DNA of 64,000 nt from Dehalococcoidia bacterium (lineage in GTDB: Bacteria; Chloroflexota; Dehalococcoidia; Bin125), in contig JAJDTU010000003.1 of assembly GCA_022826965.1 (NCBI GenBank), positions 59,035 through 123,034 on the forward strand, read 5' to 3'. The notes under the pieces were generated by a model. That model searched no databases. It worked only from the letters and a program-made list of their open reading frames with translations, and was not told where the DNA came from. Numbering within the stretch: the first letter of the stretch is position 1; each line of letters begins with the position of its first letter. The translations under genes were made by a program, and so were the position numbers. This document shows positions 50,526 to 59,452 of the stretch, in pieces.

Positions 50526-52646
50526 CTAGACGTACTCGTCCTTGATGCTCTGGTCGAGCATGAAGGCGATTTCGCTCTCCTGGCCCCAGCCGTAGGTGGC
50601 CTTCGGCCACATGCGCGGGGTGGCGCTGATCACCTGGCCGGTCGAGACGTCGAGCTGCTTCATCCACGGGTTGAAGGCGTAGACGCCGGGAGCGGCGGTG
50701 TACGGCACGATGTACATCTTGGTCGCCATGTAGCGCTGGATGTCGTTGATGTACTCGATCCGCTCCTCGAGGTCCAACAGGCCCTTCTGGGTGTCGAACA
50801 TCTCGTGCAGGCGCTCGTCGGTTTCCGGACCGCCGCCGACCGCCGCGTTGGGGTGCGGCGTCCAGTTCTCGGCGCCGGCGTTGCCGCCGGTGTCGAGGGC
50901 GAGCACGTTCTCGATGTTGTCCGGCGTGCGCGCGGCCGAGCCCCAGTTGTGCCGACCCGAGGTGCGCGCGTAGCAGGCGGCGAAAAGGTCCTCGGGGTCG
51001 GTCGCGCCGCCGTACAGCGGACCGATCGCGAGGTGGCTGGACTCGCCGTCCCAGTCGTCGGGGAAGTTGCCGCGGAAGATCGAGGCGATGTACGCGGCGT
51101 ATTCCTTGCCGAAGTACTCGAACTGGAAACCGCCTTCGGAGGCCGACAGCGTGCAGGCCTCGTAGAAGTTGACCACGGTGGCGCCGTAGTCGGGCGTGTG
51201 ATGCACGGTCGCCGAGATGCCCTCCGGGTAGCCGGCCGCCGAGAGCAGCTCGCGCGCCTTCTGCAGGGCTTCGTCGTTACTGAGCGCGACGCCGCGATGG
51301 AAGAGGATGCCGGAATCTTCGCCTTCGAAGGTCGCGCCGAACTTGTCCAGATCCTGCGGATCCATCCAGTACGGCGGGAGCTGCGAGATGCCGGTCATCC
51401 AGCCGCCGCGACCGGTGTCGTCGGTGGCCGAGAGGATGTCGTTGCGGTTCATCGCCAGCGACAGCGCCTGGCGCACACGTACGTCGTTCCAGGGCGGAAT
51501 CGAGAAGTTGAAGTAGAAGCCGCCGGGCACCGTGTTCGGCGTGAAGACGTAGCCGTCATCCTCGATCTGCGGTGCGGCCTCCTGGGCCTGCTTGAAGATC
51601 GCCGGGGAGAGCTGCGAGAAGTCCAGCGAGCCTTCGCCCAGGGCCGGGATCAGGACGTTGGTGTCGCCGTTCATCGTGGCCACGATGCCGTCCATCAGCG
51701 GCAGGTCGTGACCAAGATCGTTGGAGCGGTGCCAATTGGGGTTGCGCCGCCAAGTCAGGGCGACGTCGGGCTCGTAGCTGTCGAAGATCCAGGCGCCGGA
51801 ACCGACCGGTCGCTCGGCGACCGTACCGTCGTCGACGATCTCCTGGGGGATGACGTAGAGGTGCTGGCCGGAGCCCGCCAGGGTGAGGAAGGGCGCGTGC
51901 GGGCGGTGCAGCTTGAAGGTCAGGCTGTTGTCCTCGCCCGGCTCGAATGACGAAATGACCTTGTTCCAGCCGGCCGCGTTGGGCGAGATCTCCTGGAAGC
52001 GATCGTGCGTCATGTTGATGTCGTCGAGCGTGACCTGACGGCCGTTGAGCGGCTCGACGTCGTGCCACGTGGCGTCGTCGCGGATGCGGAAGACGAAGGT
52101 CGTGTCGTCCGGGATCTCCGGCATCGAAGCGGCCAGGTCCGGCTCGTACTCGGCCAGGTTGATCGGGTTGACGCCCTCGCGACCAGTGATCGCCTGGATC
52201 AGCTTCGAGTAGTGGAAGCCGGACGGGATCTGGGCGCGGTAGGTCAGGTTCTCGTACGGGTCGAGGGTCGGCGGGTTACCGGAGTAGGGGCCGACGAAGG
52301 GCGCCGTGCGGGTGCCACCCCGGACGATGTCGCTGGCGGCCGCGACGGCGGCCTGTTGCTGGCCGTCCTGCTGCTCGGCGGCCTGCTGCTGGTCGGCCTG
52401 CTGAGCCTGCTGGTCGGCGGCCTGCTGCTGCATGGCCTGCTGCTGTTGCTGATCGGCGGCCTGCTGCTGCATGGCCTGTTGCTGCTGCTGGACCTGCGCG
52501 GCGGCCTGGCCGTCGTCGTCATCGTCGCCGCAGCCGACCAGAGCCAGACCCGCAGCGCCTACGCCGGCGCGGGCCGATGCTCCGAGCAGCGCGCGTCGCG
52601 ACATGCGCCGACGACGCATCCTCTGCCAATAGTTTCGCTCGCTCAT
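50526..52646 (-). CDS. ABC transporter substrate-binding protein, family 5, Tat/lipobox type with Gln-rich tether
   Basis: A protein of 706 residues. The signal is RRRMSRRALLG (twin Arg), an Ala/Gly core and the lipobox-like ALVGCGDDDDD. A tether of about 60 residues made almost only of Gln, Ala, Met and Asp repeats (QQQAMQQQAADQQ) follows. The mature SBP_bac_5 domain begins near TRTAPFVGPYSGNPPTLDPY. Start ATG 52646 has the strong AGGAGG 7 nt upstream, which fixes it over a frame that opens at 52763. It is first in an operon with two permeases. The ligand is peptide-like or another small polar molecule; not determined. Confidence 0.9.
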   Translation of the reverse strand: MSERNYWQRMRRRRMSRRALLGASARAGVGAAGLALVGCGDDDDDGQAAAQVQQQQQAMQQQAADQQQQQAMQQQAADQQAQQADQQQAAEQQDGQQQAAVAAASDIVRGGTRTAPFVGPYSGNPPTLDPYENLTYRAQIPSGFHYSKLIQAITGREGVNPINLAEYEPDLAASMPEIPDDTTFVFRIRDDATWHDVEPLNGRQVTLDDINMTHDRFQEISPNAAGWNKVISSFEPGEDNSLTFKLHRPHAPFLTLAGSGQHLYVIPQEIVDDGTVAERPVGSGAWIFDSYEPDVALTWRRNPNWHRSNDLGHDLPLMDGIVATMNGDTNVLIPALGEGSLDFSQLSPAIFKQAQEAAPQIEDDGYVFTPNTVPGGFYFNFSIPPWNDVRVRQALSLAMNRNDILSATDDTGRGGWMTGISQLPPYWMDPQDLDKFGATFEGEDSGILFHRGVALSNDEALQKARELLSAAGYPEGISATVHHTPDYGATVVNFYEACTLSASEGGFQFEYFGKEYAAYIASIFRGNFPDDWDGESSHLAIGPLYGGATDPEDLFAACYARTSGRHNWGSAARTPDNIENVLALDTGGNAGAENWTPHPNAAVGGGPETDERLHEMFDTQKGLLDLEERIEYINDIQRYMATKMYIVPYTAAPGVYAFNPWMKQLDVSTGQVISATPRMWPKATYGWGQESEIAFMLDQSIKDEYV

Positions 52647-52744
52647 AGCTAACCTCCTGCAGCGGGGACCGTCCCGCTGGATGCTGGTTGCCCGACACTG
52701 AGCCTGCCGGGTCAGTTCGCTGTAGCGTACAGCACATTCTGGTA

Positions 52745-52761
52745 GCAGCCGTTCCGGCTGC
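52745..52761. terminator. Hairpin downstream of the XRE regulator gene
   Basis: A 7-bp perfect stem (GCAGCCG / CGGCTGC) with a 3-nt loop, 10 nt beyond the regulator stop on the minus strand and about 100 bp ahead of the binding-protein start. No T-run. Confidence 0.4.
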
Positions 52762-52771
52762 ACGCATTAGT

Positions 52772-53287
52772 TCACGAACTCGTATATTCCGTCTCGCTAT
52801 GCGTATCGGCCGGATCCCTCACCGATCCCACACTGCGCCGAATCGATTCGTAGATGAACTGCCAGTCTTGCTTCGTCTCCGGTGACGCGCCGCGGTAATG
52901 AATGCCGGCCAGCATTTCCAGATCGGTCGGCGGCAGTTCCGCTTCCTCGCCGAACTCGCGCAGACTTTGCGGGATCTCGATCATCGGAATCGGCGATTCG
53001 TTTCCCTCGTACAGATCCACCGCCGAAGCGCCGAGCGCGTCGGCCAACGCGAACAGCGTGGCCGCGGAGGGCCGCGACGTGTCCGACCGCTCGACCTGCG
53101 ATAAGTAGCCCTTGGAGACCCCGGAAAGCCTGGACAGTTCGCTCAGCGTCAGCTTCTGGTTGACGCGCAGGGAGCGCAGGCGCCGACCGAACGGTGCCGC
53201 TGGCCGACGATTGCGGCCCGTGTCCTCGCGCCCAATCGAGATGTCGCCGACATCATCGCGCCGATCGCCGCCTGGCGGCTCGCTCAT
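52772..53287 (-). CDS. XRE-family helix-turn-helix transcriptional regulator
   Basis: A protein of 171 residues. A disordered, Arg/Asp-rich N-terminus of about 35 residues precedes a Cro/CI-type HTH: LRSLRVNQKLTLSELSRLSG then VSKGYLSQVERSDTSRPS and ALADALGASAVDLY. The C-terminal 70 residues have no recognised sensor domain and end in a Ser/Thr-rich tail. Start ATG 53287 has AGAGGG 4 nt upstream. The gene lies between tmRNA and the oligopeptide-type ABC operon on the same strand. It may regulate that operon, or be an ImmR/SinR-like stress regulator. Confidence 0.85.
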   Translation of the reverse strand: MSEPPGGDRRDDVGDISIGREDTGRNRRPAAPFGRRLRSLRVNQKLTLSELSRLSGVSKGYLSQVERSDTSRPSAATLFALADALGASAVDLYEGNESPIPMIEIPQSLREFGEEAELPPTDLEMLAGIHYRGASPETKQDWQFIYESIRRSVGSVRDPADTHSETEYTSS

Positions 53288-53363
53288 CTGGCCCTCTGTT
53301 CGTCCGCCGCGTCCCGCGACGCCGGCGATACCAGTTCGCGCCCGCGCGGGCACAGCGGGCGAT

Positions 53364-53721
53364 TGGTGGAGACGGGGGAGAATCGAACTCCCCGTCCAGA
53401 CGATCGTCGCGGGCCGCTTCTACGTGCGTAGCCGTCGCTTGTGTTGTCCCCGGCCGCCGGCGCGCCGGCCTACCGTTACGGCTGGGTGAGTGGAATTGGT
53501 CTTAGCGTCACGGTCCCGACCGCCCGCGACGAGCAACCGAGTGTGTCGGCGCCGCTTCCTCTCCGACTCGGTTACGGCTGAGGAGCGACGTCGCCGCGGT
53601 TAGGCGGCGAGGGCGAGTTCCCTGGTTTCGCCAATTAGGGAGTGGTGGCGACGTTTAACGAGTGACGCCAGCTCGGCACGCAGCAACTCGAAATCAACCG
53701 CTGTCGAACCCTTTCGTCCCC
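53364..53721 (-). ncRNA. ssrA: Transfer-messenger RNA (tmRNA)
   Basis: About 358 nt. The mature 5' end reads GGGGACGAAAGGGTTCGAC, the standard tmRNA start, and pairs over 7 bp with CGTCTCC before the 3' CCA at 53364. The T-arm GGGGAGTTCGATTCTCCCC is intact. An internal open frame ends ...GETRELALAA then TAA (53600-53602), an LALAA proteolysis tag; the resume codon is probably the Gly GGC. The RNA rescues stalled ribosomes by adding this tag, helped by SmpB. The smpB gene lies directly upstream on the same strand. Confidence 0.95.
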
Positions 53722-53787
53722 AGCAAGAGATCCCATCGGCAGGTGCCGATGTCGTCATCAGCGTAGCAATTCGGCGGTTCGCCGGCA

Positions 53788-53816
53788 CTTAGATGTGTGC
53801 AACATATGACAGTCAA
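53788..53816 (-). promoter_or_regulatory. Putative sigma-70-type promoter of ssrA
   Basis: On the minus strand TTGACT (53816-53811) is followed after 17 bp by TCTAAG (53793-53788). A transcript would start near 53781, about 60 nt before the mature 5' end of tmRNA, which fits a precursor cut by RNase P. It lies inside the 182-bp gap between smpB and ssrA. Confidence 0.5.
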
Positions 53817-53903
53817 ATCCATACGTGAGGTACGCGTGTGATTCAGCGGATCGTCGGTGTCCACGCCCCACACATGACTGAGCGGCATTGGTGCTCGTAG
53901 CAA

Positions 53904-54416
53904 TCAGCGACGCAGGGCTCGTTCGATCTGTCGGCGAGCATCGCGCTCCGCGAGGCGATCGCGCTTCTCGTGTTGCCGTCGGCCGCGGCCGATGCCGACC
54001 TCCAGTTTGGCCAGCCCGCGCGTGAGATAGAGCTTCAGCGGAACCAGAGTCAGCCCACGCTGCTCGAAGGCCTGCTCCAGCTGGACGATCTCGCGGCGGT
54101 GCAGCAGTAGCCGGCGATCGCGGGTCGGCTCGTGATTTGCCTGTCCAGAAGGTTCATAGCGAGCGATGTGCGCGCCCAGGAGATACAGGTCACCGGCGCG
54201 CGGACGGCAGTAGGCCTCCTGGATTGAGACGCGGCCCGCGCGAATGCTCTTGATCTCCGGGCCGGTCAGGCTCAGTCCGGCCTCATAGCGGCGCAGGATC
54301 TCATACTGGTACAGCGCACGACGATTGCGCGCTACCACGCGCTCGTTCTCGTTCGCGCCGTTACGCTCCGCCCGACCCGCCGCGGACGTGGCCTTTGATT
54401 TCGATCGCTTCGCCAT
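53904..54416 (-). CDS. smpB: SsrA-binding protein SmpB
   Basis: A protein of 170 residues, normal length. After a basic, Ala-rich head the OB-fold core reads VARNRRALYQYEILRRYEAGLSLTGPEIKSIRAGRVSI, then YCRPRAGDLYLLGAHIARYE, with a basic Arg-rich C-terminal tail (KRDRLAERDARRQIERALRR) that enters the mRNA channel. It binds tmRNA and is needed for trans-translation. ssrA follows 182 bp downstream, a common arrangement. Confidence 0.95.
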   Translation of the reverse strand: MAKRSKSKATSAAGRAERNGANENERVVARNRRALYQYEILRRYEAGLSLTGPEIKSIRAGRVSIQEAYCRPRAGDLYLLGAHIARYEPSGQANHEPTRDRRLLLHRREIVQLEQAFEQRGLTLVPLKLYLTRGLAKLEVGIGRGRRQHEKRDRLAERDARRQIERALRR

Positions 54417-54484
54417 GTACTGAGCTTAGGTCGCTCGCCTTGCGCCGGGCGCCGAAGGTATGGCGGCGGTGTGGCGGGCATAGC

Positions 54485-54715
54485 ATGGACGTCATGTCCC
54501 GAGGGTTCTCGCGCGAACGCCGCTCAACGATGGCGCTCTGGGCGCTCGGCCTGCTGTCGTTGGCCGGTCTCACGGCCGCTCTCGCGGTCGGCGCGGCGGT
54601 CCTCGTACACCCGCCGCTGTTCGCTGACCTGCGACCCTGGTGGCCGCCCCTGGCCGCGGTCGGACTGCTCTCGACCGCGGCCGGCTACTGGTTGCTCTGG
54701 GGCCGCGGCCGCTAG
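54485..54715 (+). CDS. Hypothetical two-helix membrane protein, 76 residues
   Basis: A small protein with an Arg-rich head and two hydrophobic helices: LWALGLLSLAGLTAALAVGA and WWPPLAAVGLLSTAAGYWLL, ending WGRGR. Not recognised. Its TAG stop shares the CTAG at 54712-54715 with the stop of the convergent OpuAC gene. ATG 54485 has no obvious ribosome site, so the start is uncertain. It is divergent from smpB. Confidence 0.5.
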   Translation: MDVMSRGFSRERRSTMALWALGLLSLAGLTAALAVGAAVLVHPPLFADLRPWWPPLAAVGLLSTAAGYWLLWGRGR

Positions 54716-56865
54716 CTCTCCTCGTCCAATGCGGCCTGTACTGACGCGGCCGCGTCGGCCGTGACGTAGGCGGTCCAGACCTCGGGATAGGTCTTCAGAT
54801 ACCAGATCGCGGCTTCATCAGGCGATGCGTTGTTGTCCGACATCCATATCTCGGAGAGGACCTGCACGTCGGCGGCGAAGTCCCACGCGCGCAGGAACTC
54901 GACGATGTCGGGCGCGTCGTTGAGCAGCGTGTGGTAGACGGCGATGCGCACCTCGGACGCGGGGTAGGCGCAGCCCTGGTGGCTGTTCCAGCATTCCTCA
55001 GTCCACTCCGGCTCTTCCAGCCGGTAGAGGTCGAGCGTGGCTGTGGGCTTGGTCGGACCCCACATGTACCCCAACCAGGCCTCGCCGCGGGCGTACGTCG
55101 ACTCAAGGTCTTCGAACAGCGCCGCGCCGGATCCGGGCTTGACCAACTCCAGCACGTCCTCAAGCCCGTACGCGACGACCTTGTTGCCGTTCACCTGTTC
55201 GCAGGCCCAGCCCGGCACGCAGTCGATGAACCGCGCCCGCCCGCGCGAGTCGGCAGTCACAAACAGATCGATGTAGTCGGGCAGATCGCTGACGGAGACG
55301 AGACCGGGATTGGCGTCCTTGACGTACTGGGGAATGACCCAGCCTTCCCAGTTCTCATCCAGCGAATCACCCAGCAGGGCGATGATGTTGGGATCGTCCA
55401 ACTCGTCGATCCACGGTTGCTGGGCCGGCCAGATCTCCATCGTCACGTGCGTGTCGCCGTTGATCAGGCCCTGGAACAGCGAGACGGTATCGCCGGCTTG
55501 CAGTTCGACCGGATAGCCGTAGCCGTGTTCGGCGATGAATGCGGCAGCCCGCACCTGAATCTCCGAGGATGTCCAGTTCAGGTCGCTGAACACGATCGTC
55601 TGTTTCTCAAGCGCGGAGGCCGAGAGGCCCAGCGCATCGAGCACGCGCGCGGCGACATCGTCGGGAACGAAGGCCGCCCAGACGCGGGGGTTGTTCTCCA
55701 GGTACCAGATGGCCGCTTCGTCGGGCGACGCGTTGTTGTCAGACATCCAGATTTCGGATTGCACCTGCACGTCGGCGGAGAAATCCCATGCGCGCAGGAA
55801 CTCGATGATCTCCGGCGCCCGTTCGCTGAGGCTGCGGTGAACGGCGATCCGGACCTCTGAACTCGGGTAGGCGCAGCCCTGGTGGCTGTTCCAGCATTCC
55901 TCGGTCCACTCCGGCTCTTCGAGCCGGTAGAGGTCGAGCGTGGCGGTCGGCTTCGTCGGACCCCACATGTAACCCAGCCAGGCCTCGCCGCGGGCGTAGG
56001 TCGACTCGAGGTCCTCGAACAGCGCCGCGCCGGAACCAGGCGCGATCACCTCGAACACGTCTTCAAGTCCGTAGGCCACGATCTTGTTGGAATTGACCTG
56101 CTCGCAGGCCCAACCCGGGACACAGCCGACAAATCGCGCCCGGCCGCGCGAGTCGGCGGTGACGAATAGATCGATGTAGTCGGGCAGGTCGCTCACCGAG
56201 ACGAGGCCAGGGTTTGCGTCCTTGACGTACTGGGGAATAACCCAGCCTTCCCAGTTCTCGTCTAGCGAATCGCCCAGGATCTCAATCACGCCGGGATCAT
56301 CCAGATCGTCGATCCACGGCTGTTGCGCGGGCCAGATCTCCATCGTGACGTGGGTGTCGCCCTGGATCAGACCCTGGAACAGCGAGGTGGTATCGCCGGC
56401 CTGCAGCTCGACCGGATAGCCGTAGCCGTGCTCGACGATGAACGCCGCGGCTCGCACCTGGATCTCGGAGGAGGTCCAGTTCAGGTCGCTGAAGATGATC
56501 TCTTCTTTGTCCGCGGACGAAACGGCCTCTGCTTGCTGTTGTTGCTGCTGTTGTTGCTGCTGTTCCTGTTGCTGTCCGCTGTCGGCCGGCTCGTCCTGCG
56601 CTTGCGCTTGGTCCTGCTGGTCGTCGTCGCTCCGCCCGGCTGCACTCGTCGAGCGCTGCTGTTCCTCTTGCTGCTGCGGTTGATCGGCCGTTTGCTGCTG
56701 TTGCTGCTCGTCGTCGCCCGAACAGGCGGCCAACACGAAGAGCACCGCGGTCAGCACGGCCGCCAGCGCGACCGCACGCAAACGTACCCGACCGCTCAGT
56801 GTGTTGAGGACTAAGATTGGAGCCTCCCTTGTCTCATACGCCCGCGGCGCATTCCCTGATCTCAC
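54712..56865 (-). CDS. Glycine betaine-type ABC substrate-binding lipoprotein with two tandem OpuAC domains
   Basis: A protein of up to 717 residues. A hydrophobic signal ends in the lipobox LAAC (Cys about 48). A Gln/Glu/Asp-rich tether (about 50-120, with a run of ten Gln) follows. Two OpuAC domains occupy about 123-417 and 423-717; by eye they are 85-90% identical, and the block FEDLESTYARGEAWLGYMWG onwards is the same in both. OpuAC domains bind betaines and related quaternary amines. The start is uncertain: GTG 56865 opens the frame, but the best ribosome site (AAGGGAGG) lies nearer the signal where no standard start codon is seen. It heads downstream of the permease and ATPase genes. 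Confidence 0.9.
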   Translation of the reverse strand: MRSGNAPRAYETREAPILVLNTLSGRVRLRAVALAAVLTAVLFVLAACSGDDEQQQQQTADQPQQQEEQQRSTSAAGRSDDDQQDQAQAQDEPADSGQQQEQQQQQQQQQQAEAVSSADKEEIIFSDLNWTSSEIQVRAAAFIVEHGYGYPVELQAGDTTSLFQGLIQGDTHVTMEIWPAQQPWIDDLDDPGVIEILGDSLDENWEGWVIPQYVKDANPGLVSVSDLPDYIDLFVTADSRGRARFVGCVPGWACEQVNSNKIVAYGLEDVFEVIAPGSGAALFEDLESTYARGEAWLGYMWGPTKPTATLDLYRLEEPEWTEECWNSHQGCAYPSSEVRIAVHRSLSERAPEIIEFLRAWDFSADVQVQSEIWMSDNNASPDEAAIWYLENNPRVWAAFVPDDVAARVLDALGLSASALEKQTIVFSDLNWTSSEIQVRAAAFIAEHGYGYPVELQAGDTVSLFQGLINGDTHVTMEIWPAQQPWIDELDDPNIIALLGDSLDENWEGWVIPQYVKDANPGLVSVSDLPDYIDLFVTADSRGRARFIDCVPGWACEQVNGNKVVAYGLEDVLELVKPGSGAALFEDLESTYARGEAWLGYMWGPTKPTATLDLYRLEEPEWTEECWNSHQGCAYPASEVRIAVYHTLLNDAPDIVEFLRAWDFAADVQVLSEIWMSDNNASPDEAAIWYLKTYPEVWTAYVTADAAASVQAALDEES

Positions 56866-56917
56866 CAGATGCTACCAACTGCCGCGCCTTGGAGAAGCCG
56901 ACCCGGCTGATCGAAGC

Positions 56918-57139
56918 TCAATCGCGGCGTCCGAACAGACCCACGCGGTCGAGTGCGATCAGCGTCATCACGACCGAAAGGACCACGAACATGGCCTTCG
57001 CGCCACCCAGGAATGCCTTCGGCGAAAGCTCTGCATCGGTCAGGGCAAACCCGGTGATCGTCCACAGCGCGAGGGCGACCACCACGGCCGTCAGACCTGG
57101 GGCTCGGGCCAATCGAGTGAGTTGGTTGCGCATCAGCAT
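56918..57139 (-). CDS. Small membrane protein in the glycine betaine operon
   Basis: A protein of 73 residues with two hydrophobic helices (LTAVVVALALWTITGFALT and AMFVVLSVVMTLIALDRVGL) and a short loop, ending FGRRD. It lies 18 nt after the permease stop and 52 nt before the binding-protein start, so it is in the operon. Not recognised; not a standard subunit of OpuA/ProU. It may be an accessory or regulatory small subunit. Confidence 0.65.
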   Translation of the reverse strand: MLMRNQLTRLARAPGLTAVVVALALWTITGFALTDAELSPKAFLGGAKAMFVVLSVVMTLIALDRVGLFGRRD

Positions 57140-57157
57140 GCTCCCCTCGTTGCGCCG

Positions 57158-58174
57158 CTACTCGTCGCCCAGCGCCGCTTGCTGTCGGCTGGTCAGCGCC
57201 TGCGTCAGACGGTCGATGATGATGGCGAGAAACACGATCCCCAGTCCCGCCAGGAAGGCATTGCCCGGTTCGATCCTGCCCAACCCGCGGTTGACGTCCT
57301 CGCCCAGACCGCCCGCTCCAACGAGCGAGGCAATCACAACCATCGCCAGCGCCATCAGCGTGGTCTGGTTGATGCCCGCCATGATCGTGGGAATGGCGAG
57401 TGGAATCTTCACCTTGATCAGCATTTGACTGCGGGTCATACCGAAGGAATCGGCGGCTTCGAGCGTTTCCGCGGGCAACTGCCGGATACCCAGATTCGTC
57501 AGCCGCACCGCCGGAGGCACCGCATAGATCAGCGTGGCCAACACCGCAGGCGTGTCGCCCAGTGAGAAGAACGCGATCGCCGGCACGAGGTAGACGAACG
57601 AAGGCATCGTCTGCATGGCGTCGAGAATCGGACGCAACACCGCATCCAGCCGCTCGCTCTGCGAGGCCCAGATGCCCATCGGCACGGCGATCAGAATCGA
57701 GAGCGTAACCGTGACGATGATCAGCGCCATCGTCTCGACCGTCGACTCCCACAGCCCGAAGGTGGCCAGCAGCAACAGCGAGATCGCGGCGAACAGCGCC
57801 ATCCGAAACGACACCAGGAGCCACGACGACAGGGCAACAGCCCCGATCAGCGCAGGCCACGTAAACCACAGCATCATGTCTTCAAGCGCGATCAGGAACC
57901 AGACGATGACATTCTTAATCGCCTGGAACACGGGCGAGAGATTGTCCTTGAGCCAGTCCAGCCAGACATCGATCCGGTGTCCGACATCGCGTCCCACGTC
58001 GAAGGGAAACTCGTCGGCCACGAGGAAGTAGGCGAACACGAACAGCAGCCCAACCACAAGAATCGCCAGCGGCGCCATCCACCAGGCCCCCGCCTCCGGT
58101 GCGAATCGGCCCGAGAGGATCGACGCAAGCAGTTGTCGAGGCGGAACCTGTAGGCCGGCCGGCTGATCGCTCAT
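57158..58174 (-). CDS. Glycine betaine/proline-type ABC permease (ProW/OpuAB-like)
   Basis: A protein of 338 residues with about seven predicted helices. A long N-terminal region crosses the membrane (ILVVGLLFVFAYFLV), then VWFLIALEDMMLWFTWPALIG. The conserved core is ALIYAVPPAVRLTNLGIRQ, AADSFGMTRSQMLIKVKIPLA (EAA loop), then MALAMVVIASLVGAGGLGEDV. Its start ATG 58174 overlaps the ATPase stop by 4 nt (ATGA). It would import betaine-like osmolytes with the adjacent ATPase and binding protein. Confidence 0.93.
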   Translation of the reverse strand: MSDQPAGLQVPPRQLLASILSGRFAPEAGAWWMAPLAILVVGLLFVFAYFLVADEFPFDVGRDVGHRIDVWLDWLKDNLSPVFQAIKNVIVWFLIALEDMMLWFTWPALIGAVALSSWLLVSFRMALFAAISLLLLATFGLWESTVETMALIIVTVTLSILIAVPMGIWASQSERLDAVLRPILDAMQTMPSFVYLVPAIAFFSLGDTPAVLATLIYAVPPAVRLTNLGIRQLPAETLEAADSFGMTRSQMLIKVKIPLAIPTIMAGINQTTLMALAMVVIASLVGAGGLGEDVNRGLGRIEPGNAFLAGLGIVFLAIIIDRLTQALTSRQQAALGDE

Positions 58175-59406
58175 CCGCTCGCCTCACTCTCCTCCGTCGC
58201 CGCAACGGCGGCTTCGTCCGAGACCATCGCCCGCGCCAATCGCTCCAGCGGGATCACGCCAATCAACACGCCGTCGTCACCGAGAACGGGCAGCGGATGG
58301 TTCGCCCGCAAACCCGCGGGCACCAGGTCGTCCAGCACCGTGTGCTCCCAGACCGCGTCGCCGATGTAAAGCGGCGCCTCCTCGACTCGCGTCACACCAC
58401 TCCGCGTGGCCCGCAGCGCGCTCGACGGATCGGCGGTGCCGAGGTACTTGCCGTCCTCGTCCACACAGCAGATCGTCGACAAATGTCGCTCTTCGATCAT
58501 CTCGATCAACTCGGTCACTGATGCCGATCCGCGCGCCGAAGCGAACTCGGTGTCCATGATCGAGGCGGCCGTGACCATCCCGTGCAACCGCACATCCTGG
58601 GTAAACTCACGCACGAAACTGTCGGCCGGATTGAGCACCACATCATTGGGCGCGCCCACCTGAACGACCGCGCCGTCGCGCATGATCGCGATTCGATCGC
58701 CCACCCTCACGGCCTCGTTCAGGTCATGCGTGATGAAGACGATCGTCTTCTGCACCGACTCCTGCAGAGCCAGCAATTCGTCCTGCAAGTCGCGGCGGAT
58801 CACCGGGTCAAGCGCCGAGAACGGTTCGTCCATCAGTAGGACCGGTGTCTCCATCGCCAGGCCGCGCGCAAGTCCGACCCGCTGCTTCATGCCGCCCGAG
58901 AGTTGGTTCGGCATCGAGCCGGTCCATTCGCCCAGGCCGACCAGCCCAAGCGCCGTCGCGGCCCGCTCGCGTCGCTCCGCCTTGGCGATGCCGCCGACTT
59001 CGAGCGGCAACGCCACATTGTCGAGCACATTGCGGTGTGGCATCAGGCCGAAGTGCTGAAAGACCATGGCCAGGTCGCGACGACGCACGTCACGCAGTTC
59101 GTCATCGCTCATCGCCGTGATCTCTCGACCGTTCAGCCATACTTCTCCGACCGACGGTTCAATCAGGCGGTTGATGCAGCGCACCAGGGTTGACTTGCCG
59201 CAACCCGACAACCCCATGACCACGAACAGCTCGCCGCGCCCGATCTCAATGTTGATATTCCGCAGTCCAACGACCGCTCCGGTCTGCTCCTGGATCTCGT
59301 CCTTCGATCTACCGCTCTCCGTCAGCCGCAAGCCCTCGCCGTCGTCGTCGGAAAATACCTTGTAGAGCCCTCTGATTAAGAGTGCTGGTTCTGGATCGTC
59401 GGACAC
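58171..59406 (-). CDS. Glycine betaine/proline-type ABC ATPase with CBS pair (ProV/OpuAA-like)
   Basis: A protein of 411 residues. An N-terminal segment with SKDEIQEQTGAVVGLRNINIEI is the OpuAA-specific lead. Walker A MGLSGCGKST, signature LSGGMKQRVGLARGLA, Walker B LLMDEPFSALDP, and FITHDLNEA follow. The last 130 residues form two CBS motifs, which in OpuA sense ionic strength and gate transport, so osmotic control is likely. The frame extends to 59889, but GTG 59406 has GAAGGAGG 7 nt upstream and begins the family sequence. First gene of the operon. Confidence 0.93.
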   Translation of the reverse strand: MSDDPEPALLIRGLYKVFSDDDGEGLRLTESGRSKDEIQEQTGAVVGLRNINIEIGRGELFVVMGLSGCGKSTLVRCINRLIEPSVGEVWLNGREITAMSDDELRDVRRRDLAMVFQHFGLMPHRNVLDNVALPLEVGGIAKAERRERAATALGLVGLGEWTGSMPNQLSGGMKQRVGLARGLAMETPVLLMDEPFSALDPVIRRDLQDELLALQESVQKTIVFITHDLNEAVRVGDRIAIMRDGAVVQVGAPNDVVLNPADSFVREFTQDVRLHGMVTAASIMDTEFASARGSASVTELIEMIEERHLSTICCVDEDGKYLGTADPSSALRATRSGVTRVEEAPLYIGDAVWEHTVLDDLVPAGLRANHPLPVLGDDGVLIGVIPLERLARAMVSDEAAVAATEESEASG

Positions 59407-59452
59407 CGCGCCGCCTCCTTCAGATCTCGGACGCAGACTACTCTTTGAGTCA

